This document shows positions 51,538 through 61,189 of a DNA stretch of 64,000 nucleotides, in pieces (position 1 is the stretch's first letter; each line of letters begins with the position of its first letter). The DNA lies in contig JAXJPR010000041.1 of NCBI GenBank assembly GCA_036311565.1, positions 1 through 64,000 of the forward strand, given 5' to 3'. This DNA comes from Fimousia sp036311565 (GTDB taxonomy: Bacteria > Bacillota > Clostridia > Lachnospirales > Lachnospiraceae). Both the position numbers and the translations under genes were made by a program. Below the pieces are notes generated by a model. That model saw only the letters and a program-made list of their open reading frames with translations. It was not told the origin of the DNA and made no database searches.

Positions 51538-52248
51538 ATGGGAAATATACCAACACCACACATAAAAGCAGAAAAAGACCAAATTGCAAAAACAGTATTA
51601 ATGCCAGGAGATCCATTAAGAGCAAAATTTATTGCAGAAACTTTTTTAGAGAATGCAGAATGTGTAAATTCAGTCCGCAATATGCTGGCTTATACCGGGG
51701 AGTATCAGGGAAAAAAAGTAACAGTGTTCGGTGGAGGCATGGGCATGCCATCGGTTGGAATTTATACGTATGAACTTTTTCATTTTTACGATGTAGAACA
51801 GATTATCCGTATTGGTACGGCAGGGACTTTAAGCGAAAAAGTAAATTTAAGAGATGTTGTCATTGGAGTAGGTGCAAGTACAGATTCTAATTATGCAAGA
51901 CAGTTTAAACTTCCTGGAACATTTGCTCCGATTGCAGATTTTGATCTTGCCAGAAAAGCTGCGGAAACTGGAGAAAAGTTAGGAATTCCAACAGTGGCAG
52001 GAAATATACTTTCATCAGATGCCTTTTATAATGATGATGAAACGGCACTGGAGCAGTGGACAAAAATGGATATTTTAGCTGTAGAAATGGAAGCAGCGGC
52101 TTTATATATGAATGCAGCACGAGCAGGGAAAAAAGCACTTTGTCTTCTGACTATTTCTGATGCGCCATTTCGCGGAGAATCCTTATCTGCCGAAGATCGT
52201 CAGACAGGGTTTACTGATATGATGAAAATTGCATTAGAAATTGCATAA
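51538..52248 (+). CDS. deoD: Purine-nucleoside phosphorylase DeoD type
   Basis: A 236-residue hexameric phosphorylase. Diagnostic pieces are PTPHIKAEKDQIAKTVLMPGDPLRAKFIA (N-terminus), FGGGMGMPSVGIYTYELF, and AVEMEAAALYMNAAR, with SDAPFRGE near the C-terminus containing the catalytic Asp. It splits purine (deoxy)nucleosides with phosphate into base and (deoxy)ribose 1-phosphate. It is the first gene of a salvage operon with deoB, punA and guaD. Confidence 0.96.
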   Translation: MGNIPTPHIKAEKDQIAKTVLMPGDPLRAKFIAETFLENAECVNSVRNMLAYTGEYQGKKVTVFGGGMGMPSVGIYTYELFHFYDVEQIIRIGTAGTLSEKVNLRDVVIGVGASTDSNYARQFKLPGTFAPIADFDLARKAAETGEKLGIPTVAGNILSSDAFYNDDETALEQWTKMDILAVEMEAAALYMNAARAGKKALCLLTISDAPFRGESLSAEDRQTGFTDMMKIALEIA

Positions 52249-52267
52249 AAAATTAGGAGGTTGAAAG

Positions 52268-53458
52268 ATGAAAAAATATAATCGTATTTTTACCATTGTG
52301 ATTGATTCTCTTGGGATAGGAGCCCTTCCTGATGCAGCGGACTATGGAGACGTGGGAACCGATACTCTAGGACATATTTCACAAAGGGTGGAGAAATTTC
52401 ATATTCCAAATCTTCAGAAACTTGGAATGGCAAATCTTCATCCCTTAAAACAGGTAGCATCTGTAGAAAATCCTCTTGCTTACTATGCAAAACTTAGAGA
52501 GGCGAGTACAGGAAAGGATACCATGACAGGCCATTGGGAAATGATGGGTCTTCATATTACCACTCCATTTCAGACTTTTACGGAAACTGGTTTTCCAAAA
52601 GAACTGCTGGATGAACTATCTAAAAGAACCGGACGGAACATCATTGGAAATAAAAGTGCCAGTGGAACAGAGATTTTAGATGAACTTGGAGAAGAAGAAA
52701 TTGCTACAGGAAATATGATCGTGTATACTTCTGCAGATTCTGTATTGCAGATTTGTGGGAATGAAGAGACTTTTGGACTGGAAGAATTGTATCATTGCTG
52801 TGAAATCGCAAGAGAACTTACGATGAAAGATGAATGGAAGGTAGGGCGTGTAATTGCAAGACCTTATGTTGGTATGAAAAAAGGTGAGTTTAAACGTACC
52901 AGTAATAGACATGATTACGCATTAAAACCTTATGAGAAAACAGCACTGAATGTATTAAAGGATGCGGGACTAGATGTCATTTCTGTAGGAAAGATCTTTG
53001 ATATTTTTGATGGTGAGGGCCTTACCGAGTCCAATAAATCAAAAAGTTCTGTGCATGGCATGGAGCAGACCATAGAAATAGCAAAACGGGATTTTAAAGG
53101 ACTTTGTTATGTCAACTTGGTAGACTTTGATGCGCTATGGGGACATCGACGCAATCCAGAAGGCTATGCAAAAGAATTGGAACAGTTTGATGAAAAATTA
53201 GGACAATTACTGCAAGTATTAAGAGAAGATGATCTGTTAATGATTACAGCAGATCATGGAAATGATCCTACTCATACAGGAACTGATCATACAAGGGAAA
53301 TGGTTCCATTCCTTGCCTATTCCCCATCACTGGAGGGAAGTGGAAGACTGGAAGATAGCGATACATTTGCAGTGATTGGTGCAACAATTGTTGATAATTT
53401 TGGCCTTACAATGCCAAAAGGAACGATAGGAACTTCTCTTCTCGAGAAATTAATATAA
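52268..53458 (+). CDS. deoB: Phosphopentomutase
   Basis: DeoB (396 residues) converts (deoxy)ribose 1-phosphate to 5-phosphate. Alkaline-phosphatase-superfamily metal sites are seen in VIDSLGIGALPDAADYGD, TADHGNDPTHTGTDHTRE and KDTMTGHWEMMG. Length is standard. It acts right after the PNP reaction and starts 19 bases behind deoD. Confidence 0.97.
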   Translation: MKKYNRIFTIVIDSLGIGALPDAADYGDVGTDTLGHISQRVEKFHIPNLQKLGMANLHPLKQVASVENPLAYYAKLREASTGKDTMTGHWEMMGLHITTPFQTFTETGFPKELLDELSKRTGRNIIGNKSASGTEILDELGEEEIATGNMIVYTSADSVLQICGNEETFGLEELYHCCEIARELTMKDEWKVGRVIARPYVGMKKGEFKRTSNRHDYALKPYEKTALNVLKDAGLDVISVGKIFDIFDGEGLTESNKSKSSVHGMEQTIEIAKRDFKGLCYVNLVDFDALWGHRRNPEGYAKELEQFDEKLGQLLQVLREDDLLMITADHGNDPTHTGTDHTREMVPFLAYSPSLEGSGRLEDSDTFAVIGATIVDNFGLTMPKGTIGTSLLEKLI

Positions 53459-53486
53459 GAATAATAAGAGAAAGTGAGGAAAAAGA

Positions 53487-54299
53487 ATGTACAAGAAATT
53501 AATGACCTGTTTATCCAGTGTAAGAGAAAAAATTGATTTTAAACCAGAAATTGGTCTGATCTTAGGTTCCGGTCTGGGTGACTATGCAGATGAAATTCAA
53601 ATTGAACAGACCATTGATTATACGGATATTGAAGGGTTTCCGGTGTCCACTGTAAAAGGACATAAAGGACGTTTTGTATTTGGTTATGTTGGTGATACAC
53701 CAGTGGTGATCATGCAGGGACGTGTCCATTATTATGAAGGATATCCTATGTCTGATGTGGTTCTTCCAACTCGCCTTATGGGAATGCTTGGAGCAAAAAA
53801 ACTGATTTTAACAAATGCTGCAGGCGGAGTGAATCAGGCATATAAACCAGGTGATTTTATGATGCTTACGGACCATATTACAGTTGGAGTGCCAAGTCCA
53901 CTGATTGGTCCTAATATCGAAGAATTAGGAACAAGATTTCCGGATATGAGTGAAGTTTATAGCAAACGCCTGCAGGAGGTAATTAAAAAATCATCTGGGG
54001 AGTGTGGAATTGAAATTCAGGAAGGTGTCTATGTACAGTTTACCGGTCCTAACTATGAGACACCAGCCGAAGTCAGACTTGCAAGAATCTGGGGTGGAGA
54101 TGCTGTTGGCATGAGTACTGCATGCGAAGCAATGGCAGCATGCCACATGGGATTGGAAGTTTGTGGAATCTCATGTATTACCAATATGGCTGCCGGAATA
54201 TCAGAAGAAAAATTAGATCATAAAGAAGTACAGGAAACAGCAGATCGTGTAGCAAAATCATTTAAACAGCTTATTACAAAAATCATTTATAATATGTAA
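53487..54299 (+). CDS. punA: Purine-nucleoside phosphorylase (PunA type)
   Basis: A 270-residue trimeric PNP for inosine and guanosine. LILGSGLGDYADEI, the phosphate motif MQGRVHYYEGYPMSDVVLP, NAAGGVNQAYKPGDFMML and GPNYETPAEVR are family hallmarks. Coexistence with DeoD widens the nucleoside range. It starts 28 bases behind deoB. Confidence 0.96.
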   Translation: MYKKLMTCLSSVREKIDFKPEIGLILGSGLGDYADEIQIEQTIDYTDIEGFPVSTVKGHKGRFVFGYVGDTPVVIMQGRVHYYEGYPMSDVVLPTRLMGMLGAKKLILTNAAGGVNQAYKPGDFMMLTDHITVGVPSPLIGPNIEELGTRFPDMSEVYSKRLQEVIKKSSGECGIEIQEGVYVQFTGPNYETPAEVRLARIWGGDAVGMSTACEAMAACHMGLEVCGISCITNMAAGISEEKLDHKEVQETADRVAKSFKQLITKIIYNM

Positions 54300-54335
54300 T
54301 CAGGCTGTCAAAAATTTATTAAAAAGGAAAAAGAT

Positions 54336-55613
54336 ATGAAAAAATATGCATTGAAAGGAAATATCTGTTATAGCAGGGACCGCAAGGATCTTTGTATCAT
54401 GGAAGATAGTTATGTTGTTTGTGAGGAAGGAATCTGCCTGGGTGCCTTTAAAGAACTTCCGGAATCTCTCAAGGATATCCCTTACTATGATTATACAGAT
54501 CAATTAATTATTCCCGGGCTGGTAGATTTACACGTACATGCACCACAGTATTCCTTCCGCGGTCTGGGTATGGATTTAGAATTGATTGACTGGCTGAATA
54601 CGCATACATTTGTGGAAGAAGCAAAATATGAAGAAATAGAATATGCAGATAGAGCATATGAAATTTTTGTAGAAGATTTATTAAGCAGTGCTACGACCAG
54701 AGCATGCATTTTTGGAACAATGCATATAGAGGCAACCAAGTTACTAATGAAGAAATTAGAACATGCAGGAATGAAAGCATATGTAGGAAAGGTAAATATG
54801 GATCGGAACAGCCCGGATTATCTTTGCGAAGAAAGCTCAGAAAAAGCCGCAAAAGATACCGAAAATTGGATTGTTGAAAGTGCCTCTTTTAAGAACATAA
54901 AGCCAATTCTTACTCCAAGATTCATTCCTACCTGTTCGGATGATTTAATGGAACGGTTATCGAATCTGCAAAAAAAATATCATTTACCAATGCAGTCTCA
55001 TTTATCAGAAAACTTTGGGGAGATTGAATGGGTAAAGGAACTTTGTCCGGATACTGCTTTTTATGGTGACGCATACAATAAATATGATATGTTTGGAAAT
55101 GATTGTCCGACAATTATGGCCCATTGCGTTCACAGTAAAAAAGATGAAATAGAAATGATGAAGAAACAAAATGTATTCGTGGCTCATTGTCCTGAATCCA
55201 ACACAAATTTATCTTCTGGAATTGCTCCAGTGCGGACGTATCTCGATATGGGAATGAAAGTAGGTCTGGGAAGTGATATAGCGGCAGGTTCTGGGTTATC
55301 CATTTTTAAAGCAATGGCAATGGCCATTCAGTGTTCTAAGTTGAGATGGCGCCTGATAGATCAATCATTAGCTCCATTAACCGTAGAAGAGTCTTTCTAT
55401 CTGGCTACAAAAGGCGGTGGAGAATTCTTTGGAAAAGTAGGAAGTTTTGAAAGAGGATATGAATTTGATGCAGTGATTATCAATGATTCTTCTATCAAAC
55501 ATCCTCAGAAATTAAGTGTAAGAGAGCGATTGGAACGATTGATTTATCTTGCTGAGGATAAAAATATCGTTGCTAAGTATATTGGTGGGAATAAGGTATT
55601 GGATAGAAGGTAG
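54336..55613 (+). CDS. guaD: Guanine deaminase
   Basis: This 425-residue amidohydrolase converts guanine to xanthine and ammonia. Metal ligands are seen in PGLVDLHVHAPQYSFRG, QSHLSENFGEIEWV, AHCVHSKKDE and GLGSDIAAGSGLSIFKA. The C-terminus carries FDAVIINDS. It follows punA by 36 bases and so uses the guanine released by the two PNPs. Confidence 0.94.
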   Translation: MKKYALKGNICYSRDRKDLCIMEDSYVVCEEGICLGAFKELPESLKDIPYYDYTDQLIIPGLVDLHVHAPQYSFRGLGMDLELIDWLNTHTFVEEAKYEEIEYADRAYEIFVEDLLSSATTRACIFGTMHIEATKLLMKKLEHAGMKAYVGKVNMDRNSPDYLCEESSEKAAKDTENWIVESASFKNIKPILTPRFIPTCSDDLMERLSNLQKKYHLPMQSHLSENFGEIEWVKELCPDTAFYGDAYNKYDMFGNDCPTIMAHCVHSKKDEIEMMKKQNVFVAHCPESNTNLSSGIAPVRTYLDMGMKVGLGSDIAAGSGLSIFKAMAMAIQCSKLRWRLIDQSLAPLTVEESFYLATKGGGEFFGKVGSFERGYEFDAVIINDSSIKHPQKLSVRERLERLIYLAEDKNIVAKYIGGNKVLDRR

Positions 55614-55627
55614 AGGAAGGTGTTGCA

Positions 55628-56236
55628 ATGAATATTTCAATGATAATTGAAATGATAGGATATTTTGGATCTTTATTAGTAGTTGTATCAATGTTGATGT
55701 CATCGGTCATAAAATTAAGAGTCATAAATACAATTGGCAGCAGTATATTTGCAGTTTATGCATTAATTATCCATTCCTATCCAACAGCAGTCATGAATTT
55801 TTGTCTGGTAGCAATTAATATTTATAATTTGATAAGGCTTCAAAAAACAGATAAGCACTATGATTTGATTGATGGAAAAATCGATGATCGTTTTTTGGCT
55901 TACATTTTAAATTACTATAAAAATGATATGAAAGAATTTTTTCCAGAAGTTCATTTGGATACTTTAGTGGCTGATACGGCATATATTGTATGCAGTGATG
56001 CAACACCAGCCGGCCTTTTGCTGGGAAAAGAGAGCAGGAAAGGTGAGTTAGAAGTGATACTTGATTATTCCACACCAACCTATCGTGATTGTTCTGTAGG
56101 TAACTATTTATATTCCCAATTATCAACGAAGGGAATACATAGTCTGGTATATGCAGGAAAATCACAGAAGCATGAGCCATATCTGAAGAAAATGGGATTT
56201 GTTAAAGAAAATGAAAAATATATAAAAAATCTGTAG
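55628..56236 (+). CDS. YgjV-like membrane/acetyltransferase-like fusion
   Basis: A 202-residue protein. The N-terminal 80 residues contain three hydrophobic helices with GYFGSLLVVVSMLMSSVIKLRVIN and YPTAVMNFCLVAINIYNLIRL, typical of the YgjV/Imp-YgjV membrane family. Residues about 95-202 look like a GNAT fold (EVILDYSTPTYRDCSVGNYL ... YLKKMGFV). No catalytic residue of either part is defined. The gene follows guaD by 14 bases; function unknown. Confidence 0.78.
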   Translation: MNISMIIEMIGYFGSLLVVVSMLMSSVIKLRVINTIGSSIFAVYALIIHSYPTAVMNFCLVAINIYNLIRLQKTDKHYDLIDGKIDDRFLAYILNYYKNDMKEFFPEVHLDTLVADTAYIVCSDATPAGLLLGKESRKGELEVILDYSTPTYRDCSVGNYLYSQLSTKGIHSLVYAGKSQKHEPYLKKMGFVKENEKYIKNL

Positions 56237-56293
56237 GGAAAACAGATGATGAAAAGACAAAAGAAACGATTTTCATAGTAGAAAGGAAAAAGC

Positions 56294-57304
56294 ATGAAGG
56301 CAGCCATTTACATGGGAAAAGAACAAATCGAAGTGAAAGAATTACCAATGCCACAATGTGGAGATGATGATGTGGTGATAAAAAATATCTATTCTAGTAT
56401 TTGTGGAACAGATGTTGCAGTGTATACAAAAGGTCCGGGCACAGGACACCAAATTACAGTAGGAGGAGAGTTTGGGCATGAAACCATTTCTCAGATTGCA
56501 GCAGTTGGGAAAAATGTTACCGAGTTTACCGTCGGAGAATGGGTATATCCATATCCCCGCTATGCAAAAAATGATACAAAGCGGGCAGGAACTATAGGAG
56601 GCTTTTTGGAATATATTCTGATTCCAAAAGCAAAGAAATACCATTCTCTTTATCCAGTCGGCCCTTCTTTGTCCAATCATCTGGGATGCCTGATTGAACC
56701 ATTTACGGTTGGATGCCGTGCAGCAAGAAGAGGACAGCCAAGACCTGGAGAAACAGCAGTCGTTTTTGGATGTGGAACTATAGGAATGGCAGCAGCTATT
56801 TCTTTACAGTATTTTGGCATGGAAAAAATCATGTTATGCGATAAATCAGAATTTCGCCTTAAAATTGCAGAAAAAATGGGATTTGCCGTTTGTAATATAA
56901 AAACAGAAAACTTTATGGAAAAAGCAAAATCATTTTTTGGAGCAGCATCTTCTTTAAAAGGGATTACTGCAGATATAGATTGCTTTGTGGATGCAGCAGG
57001 TGCAGAAAGTATTTTAGAGTTATATATGGAATATGGAAAGATTGAAAGTCGCTTTGTGTCTGTAGCAGTCAATAATGCAATTCGAAAGCTGGATCTGCTT
57101 CACCTGACCTTTGCCCAGAAAAGTATCATTGGTTCTGGCGGTTATATGCCAGAAGATGTGGAAGATGTCATGAAGATTATGGAGAGTGGAAGGTGGAATC
57201 TGGAAGAAATGATTACCCATGAGTTTCCGCTTGAAGAAATAGAAAAAGCAATTGAAACAGCAGCAGATACAGAATATGCATTTAATGTAACAATAAAATT
57301 TTAA
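56294..57304 (+). CDS. Zinc-dependent alcohol dehydrogenase family protein
   Basis: A 336-residue medium-chain dehydrogenase. Catalytic zinc residues are in SICGTDVA and GGEFGHE, and the NAD-binding VVFGCGTIGMAAAISL is intact. The four structural-zinc cysteines are missing, as in some sorbitol or threonine dehydrogenase relatives. The substrate is unknown. It is followed by a terminator and is a separate unit from the MATE gene. Confidence 0.88.
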   Translation: MKAAIYMGKEQIEVKELPMPQCGDDDVVIKNIYSSICGTDVAVYTKGPGTGHQITVGGEFGHETISQIAAVGKNVTEFTVGEWVYPYPRYAKNDTKRAGTIGGFLEYILIPKAKKYHSLYPVGPSLSNHLGCLIEPFTVGCRAARRGQPRPGETAVVFGCGTIGMAAAISLQYFGMEKIMLCDKSEFRLKIAEKMGFAVCNIKTENFMEKAKSFFGAASSLKGITADIDCFVDAAGAESILELYMEYGKIESRFVSVAVNNAIRKLDLLHLTFAQKSIIGSGGYMPEDVEDVMKIMESGRWNLEEMITHEFPLEEIEKAIETAADTEYAFNVTIKF

Positions 57305-57348
57305 ATAGAAACAGATAAGAAGTCCCCTTGCCGCCGGATAAGGGGTAA

Positions 57349-57406
57349 ATACACCAGAATTCATATCGTTAGGCCATAGAATCTATGAATTGCTGGTGTA
57401 TTTTTA
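57349..57406 (+). terminator. Terminator of the dehydrogenase gene
   Basis: The arms atacaccag-aattcata and tatgaatt-gctggtgtat pair, followed by TTTTTAT. A second GC-rich stem (ccccttg/ataagggg) lies just upstream at 57324. Confidence 0.8.
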
Positions 57407-57447
57407 TATGGAAAGATGTACACTGAAATGGGAAAGGGATGATTACG

Positions 57448-58746
57448 ATGGATTGTTTAAAAGAATATATAAAATATACATCCTTAAATGTAATGGGTAT
57501 GATTGGCCTATCCTGCTATATACTGGCGGATACTTATTTTATAGCAAAAGGCATGGGAAGTCGTGGACTTACGGCGTTAAATCTGGCAATCCCAATTTAT
57601 AACTTTATAAATGGAACGGCATTAATGCTTGGAATGGGTGGTGCTACGAGATACAGCATTGCAAAAAGTCAAGGAAGAGAAAGAAGGAAAAATCAGATTT
57701 TTACACATACAATCACGATGGTTCTTGTATGTGCGAGTTTTTTTGTTATGTTGGGATGCTTTTTTTCGGAAAAAATAACGTATCTGTTAGGGGCAGATAA
57801 GGAAATCTTTTCTATGTGCAGGACGTATCTACAGGTATTGTTACTATTTTCACCAGCATTTTTATTTAATCAGACCATATTATCCTTTGTGCGTAACGAT
57901 GGAGTGCCCCACTTATCTATGGCAGCCATGTTGGCTGGAAGTTTTTCTAATATAGTTTTAGATTATGTATTTATTTTTTTGTTTGATATGGGGATTTTTG
58001 GTGCAGCGATTGCTACCGGGTTTGCTCCGGTCATCAGCCTTTGCATGTTGTCCATTCATTTTTGGAAAAAGCATCATCAGTTTCATATTATAAAATGTGG
58101 CATAAGTCGGCGAAGCATGGAACAAATTCTTGCAAGCGGGATTCCTTCACTGATTTCAGAATTATCTTCTGGAACTGTCATGATGATATTTAACATGATT
58201 TTGCTTGGAATGGCAGGAAATACTGGGGTAGCGGCGTATGGAATTATTGCTAATATTTATCTTGTGATCATTTCCATTTATACTGGAATTGCTCAGGGGA
58301 TACAGCCACTTATGAGTAACTATTATGGAAAGAAAAAGACGAAAAATATTCAATCAGTCTTTTGGTACGGAATTTTTACCGTTATCATCTTATCAATACT
58401 GATTTATGCAGTGATGTTTTTTAGAGCAGACGAAATTTCCTGGTTATTTAACAGTGAAGGGAATGATATGCTTCAGGCAATGGCTGTTCATGGCATCAAG
58501 TTGTATTTTATAGTATTTTTGTTTGCAGGAGTGAATATATTGATGGCAATTTATTTTACTTCGATCAATCGGGCAAGACCAGCCAATATCATTTCGATGC
58601 TGAGAGGGTTTGTACTTATTGTGCCAATGAGTTTTCTCATGTCTGCCATAGGTGGAATCAATGGATTATGGCTTGCATCCCCAGTTACGGAAATATTGGT
58701 AGCAATAATAGGAACTGCCTTTTACCTCTTTTATAGAAAGGCGTAA
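57448..58746 (+). CDS. MATE family efflux transporter
   Basis: A 432-residue, 12-helix cation/drug antiporter of the MATE family. NFIN-type FNQTILSFVRNDGVPHLSMA, the second-half GNTGVAAYGIIANIY and MLRGFVLIVPMSFLM are typical. The ATG at 57448 follows GGGAAAGGG at 10 bases; an earlier in-frame ATG at 57439 is too near that signal. A decayed MATE fragment is found on the other strand at 61190-61425. Confidence 0.93.
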   Translation: MDCLKEYIKYTSLNVMGMIGLSCYILADTYFIAKGMGSRGLTALNLAIPIYNFINGTALMLGMGGATRYSIAKSQGRERRKNQIFTHTITMVLVCASFFVMLGCFFSEKITYLLGADKEIFSMCRTYLQVLLLFSPAFLFNQTILSFVRNDGVPHLSMAAMLAGSFSNIVLDYVFIFLFDMGIFGAAIATGFAPVISLCMLSIHFWKKHHQFHIIKCGISRRSMEQILASGIPSLISELSSGTVMMIFNMILLGMAGNTGVAAYGIIANIYLVIISIYTGIAQGIQPLMSNYYGKKKTKNIQSVFWYGIFTVIILSILIYAVMFFRADEISWLFNSEGNDMLQAMAVHGIKLYFIVFLFAGVNILMAIYFTSINRARPANIISMLRGFVLIVPMSFLMSAIGGINGLWLASPVTEILVAIIGTAFYLFYRKA

Positions 58747-58796
58747 ATAAGATGAATAGACAATAAAACGATAGAATCATAAAGGAGAAAATTTGG

Positions 58797-59327
58797 ATGA
58801 TTACATTAGCAAAGATGGAAGATGCCAGAGAAATTCATCAAGTGATGTGGAACGTATATGCGAACCTGGAGAAAAAAGAACTGTATTATCCTGATTCATT
58901 AGAATTTATAAAAAATTGTATAAGAGAGAAAGGATTTGCAGTGAAAGCCTGTAGTCCAAGTGGTCGAATCATGGGATTTTTAATCGTGTATTTTCCTACA
59001 ACGAAAGAAGATCATATGGGACAATATATAGATCTGACCCAAGAAGATTATGAAAAGTCTGCATATATGGATTCCATTGCAGTTCTACCGGAATACAGAG
59101 GATTGGGAATACAGAAACAATTGATTGAATATGCAGAAAAATCGGAAAAGTTAAAAGAATATCTGCATTTGTTTGCAACCGTTTCTCCTGAAAATCTTTA
59201 TAGTCTGAAGAACTTTCAGGCAGAAGGATATCAGATTATCTCTACTGTTTTTAAGTATGCCAATTTAGAACGACATGTTTTATATAAAAGGAAGCAGGAA
59301 GAGTTGCAATCTGGCCATATTTATTAG
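58797..59327 (+). CDS. GNAT family N-acetyltransferase
   Basis: A 176-residue GNAT protein. The acetyl-CoA motif is SIAVLPEYRGLGIQKQLIEY (about 99-118), preceded by VMWNVYANLEKKELYYPD. Substrate unknown. An AAAGGAG signal lies before the ATG. It lies between the MATE gene and rsmH with no sign of coupling. Confidence 0.9.
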   Translation: MITLAKMEDAREIHQVMWNVYANLEKKELYYPDSLEFIKNCIREKGFAVKACSPSGRIMGFLIVYFPTTKEDHMGQYIDLTQEDYEKSAYMDSIAVLPEYRGLGIQKQLIEYAEKSEKLKEYLHLFATVSPENLYSLKNFQAEGYQIISTVFKYANLERHVLYKRKQEELQSGHIY

Positions 59328-59387
59328 ATAATGGTAAAGAATTAAGAGAAATACTATGAAAAAACAATAATAGCAGGGAGGAACCCT

Positions 59388-60437
59388 ATGGAAAATCAAG
59401 AAAAGAAATATAAACGCCGTGTACGGTATTCCGGAACTCATCCGCGCACTTATAAAGAAAAATATAAAGAACATCAGCCAGAAAAGTATGCAGATACCAT
59501 TGCAAAAGTCATCCAAAAAGGAGGAACGCCTGCAGGTATGCATATTTCCATTATGGTAAAGGAAATATTAGATTTTCTGAAGATTCATCCAGGACAGAAA
59601 GGGCTGGATGCTACTTTAGGATATGGAGGACATACAAAAGCCATGTTGAATTGCCTGCAGGGCCAGGGGCATATCTATGCACTGGATGTGGATCCCATTG
59701 AATCTGCAAAAACGAAAGAACGTTTGGAAAAGCAGGGGTTTGGAGAAGACATTTTAACAGTAAAACTTTTGAATTTTGCTAATATTGACCAGGTAGCCGA
59801 AGAAGCAGGTCTATTTGATTTTGTGTTGGCAGACTTAGGTGTTTCTTCTATGCAGATTGATAATCCAGACAGGGGATTTTCCTATAAAGTAGAGGGACCA
59901 TTAGATCTCCGGATGAACCCTCAGAAAGGAACCAGTGCGGCCCAGAGGATTTTAGAGGTGACACAGGAAGAGTTTGAAGGGATGTTAATTGAGAACTCTG
60001 ATGAGCCTTATGCAGCAGAAATTGCACATACTGTTATGTCTAGATTAAGAAAAGGGCAAAAAATTGAGACAACGACCCAGTTGAGAGAAGCCATTGAAGA
60101 AGCACTTTCCTTTATTCCTGAAAAAGAAAGAAAGGAGGCGGTGAAAAAATCCTGCCAGCGTTCTTTTCAGGCTCTTCGTATTGATGTAAATAGTGAATTT
60201 GAAGTGTTGTATGAATTTTTAGATAAACTTCCCCATGTTTTGGCGCCGGGAGGAAGAGTTGCCATTCTTACATTCCACTCTGGAGAAGACCGCCTGGTGA
60301 AAAAAGCCTTTAAGAAGATGGCAAAACAGGGCATTTACAGCGAAGTTTCCAAAGAGGTGATTCGTCCATCTGCAGAGGAATGTAGAAATAATGGCCGAGC
60401 AAAATCTACAAAAATGAGATGGGCAGTAAAAGCATAG
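59388..60437 (+). CDS. RsmH-type 16S rRNA m4C1402 methyltransferase with extension
   Basis: A 349-residue methyltransferase with a GLDATLGYGGHTKAML SAM site, DFVLADLGVSSMQID, GFSYKVEGPLDLRMNP and SCQRSFQALRIDVNSE. The core matches RsmH/MraW (about 310 residues) but a basic 45-residue extension (KYKRRVRYSGTHPRTYKEKY) precedes it. The usual rsmH sits in the mraZ-ftsL dcw cluster; here it stands alone near a HAD gene, so this is probably a second paralogue as seen in Lachnospiraceae. Confidence 0.87.
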   Translation: MENQEKKYKRRVRYSGTHPRTYKEKYKEHQPEKYADTIAKVIQKGGTPAGMHISIMVKEILDFLKIHPGQKGLDATLGYGGHTKAMLNCLQGQGHIYALDVDPIESAKTKERLEKQGFGEDILTVKLLNFANIDQVAEEAGLFDFVLADLGVSSMQIDNPDRGFSYKVEGPLDLRMNPQKGTSAAQRILEVTQEEFEGMLIENSDEPYAAEIAHTVMSRLRKGQKIETTTQLREAIEEALSFIPEKERKEAVKKSCQRSFQALRIDVNSEFEVLYEFLDKLPHVLAPGGRVAILTFHSGEDRLVKKAFKKMAKQGIYSEVSKEVIRPSAEECRNNGRAKSTKMRWAVKA

Positions 60438-60448
60438 AGGATAAAAAG

Positions 60449-61153
60449 ATGAATATAATATTTGATATTGATGATACTATCTATAATTTAATGGAACCAT
60501 TTGCATTGGCACATGAGGAGACGTATGCTGCGAAGACAGTTGCAGACTGTGAAGAACTGTTTAAGGCATCCAGAAAATATAGCGATGAAGCCTTTTACAT
60601 GCAGGAACGAGGAGAAATTAAAGCAGAAGAAGAGTTTGCATACCGTATTGTAAAAACTTATGCAGATGTGGGAATTGAAGTGACTATGGATGAGGCAAAG
60701 CATTTTGAAGAAAGATATCGTTATCATCAAAACCATATTCATGTTCCGAAAGGAATGGAAAAAATCTTGGATGATTGTAAAGAAAAGAAAATTACAATTG
60801 GCGCGCTGACCAATGGAAAAAAAGAGAATCAGGGAAAGAAAATAGAAATATTAGGTTTAAAGAGATGGTTTGAAAAAGAATCTCTTTATATTTCTGGAGA
60901 AATTGGAGCGTCCAAACCAGATGTGAGAGCGTTCCTGGCAGTGCAGGAAGGTTTAAAGCTAAAACCTGAAGAAACCTGGTTTATTGGAGATACTTTTGAA
61001 GTTGATGTAGCAGGTGCCAAAAATGCTGGATGGCATGTCATTTGGTTTAACCACCGAAAACGACCAATGCCGGAAGGAAATATTGTACCAGATATGGAAG
61101 TAAACACTATAGAGCAGTTACATAAAGCGATTATGGATATCGAAGATCGATAA
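60449..61153 (+). CDS. HAD family hydrolase (YjjG-like)
   Basis: A 234-residue phosphatase with haloacid dehalogenase motif I DIDDTIYNL (5-13), motif II LTNGK and motif III/IV GASKPDVRAF ... WFIGDTFEVDVAGAKN. It resembles YjjG pyrimidine nucleotidase and related HAD subfamily IA enzymes. The ATG at 60449 is preferred over one at 60419 inside rsmH. It shares the transcript with rsmH (11-base gap) and may be involved in nucleotide turnover. Confidence 0.9.
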   Translation: MNIIFDIDDTIYNLMEPFALAHEETYAAKTVADCEELFKASRKYSDEAFYMQERGEIKAEEEFAYRIVKTYADVGIEVTMDEAKHFEERYRYHQNHIHVPKGMEKILDDCKEKKITIGALTNGKKENQGKKIEILGLKRWFEKESLYISGEIGASKPDVRAFLAVQEGLKLKPEETWFIGDTFEVDVAGAKNAGWHVIWFNHRKRPMPEGNIVPDMEVNTIEQLHKAIMDIEDR

Positions 61154-61158
61154 AAGGA

Positions 61159-61189
61159 ACGAGGGCTTACTATTTTTAGTGAGCCCTAT
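61159..61189 (+). terminator. Terminator after the HAD gene
   Basis: An 11-bp stem (agggcttacta/tagtgagccct, one G-U) around a T-rich loop; the following T-run is weak. Confidence 0.6.

Noticed and set aside
57390..57602. Frame overlapping the start of the MATE gene
   Set aside because: It is out of frame with the transporter and lacks a ribosome binding site at a usable distance.
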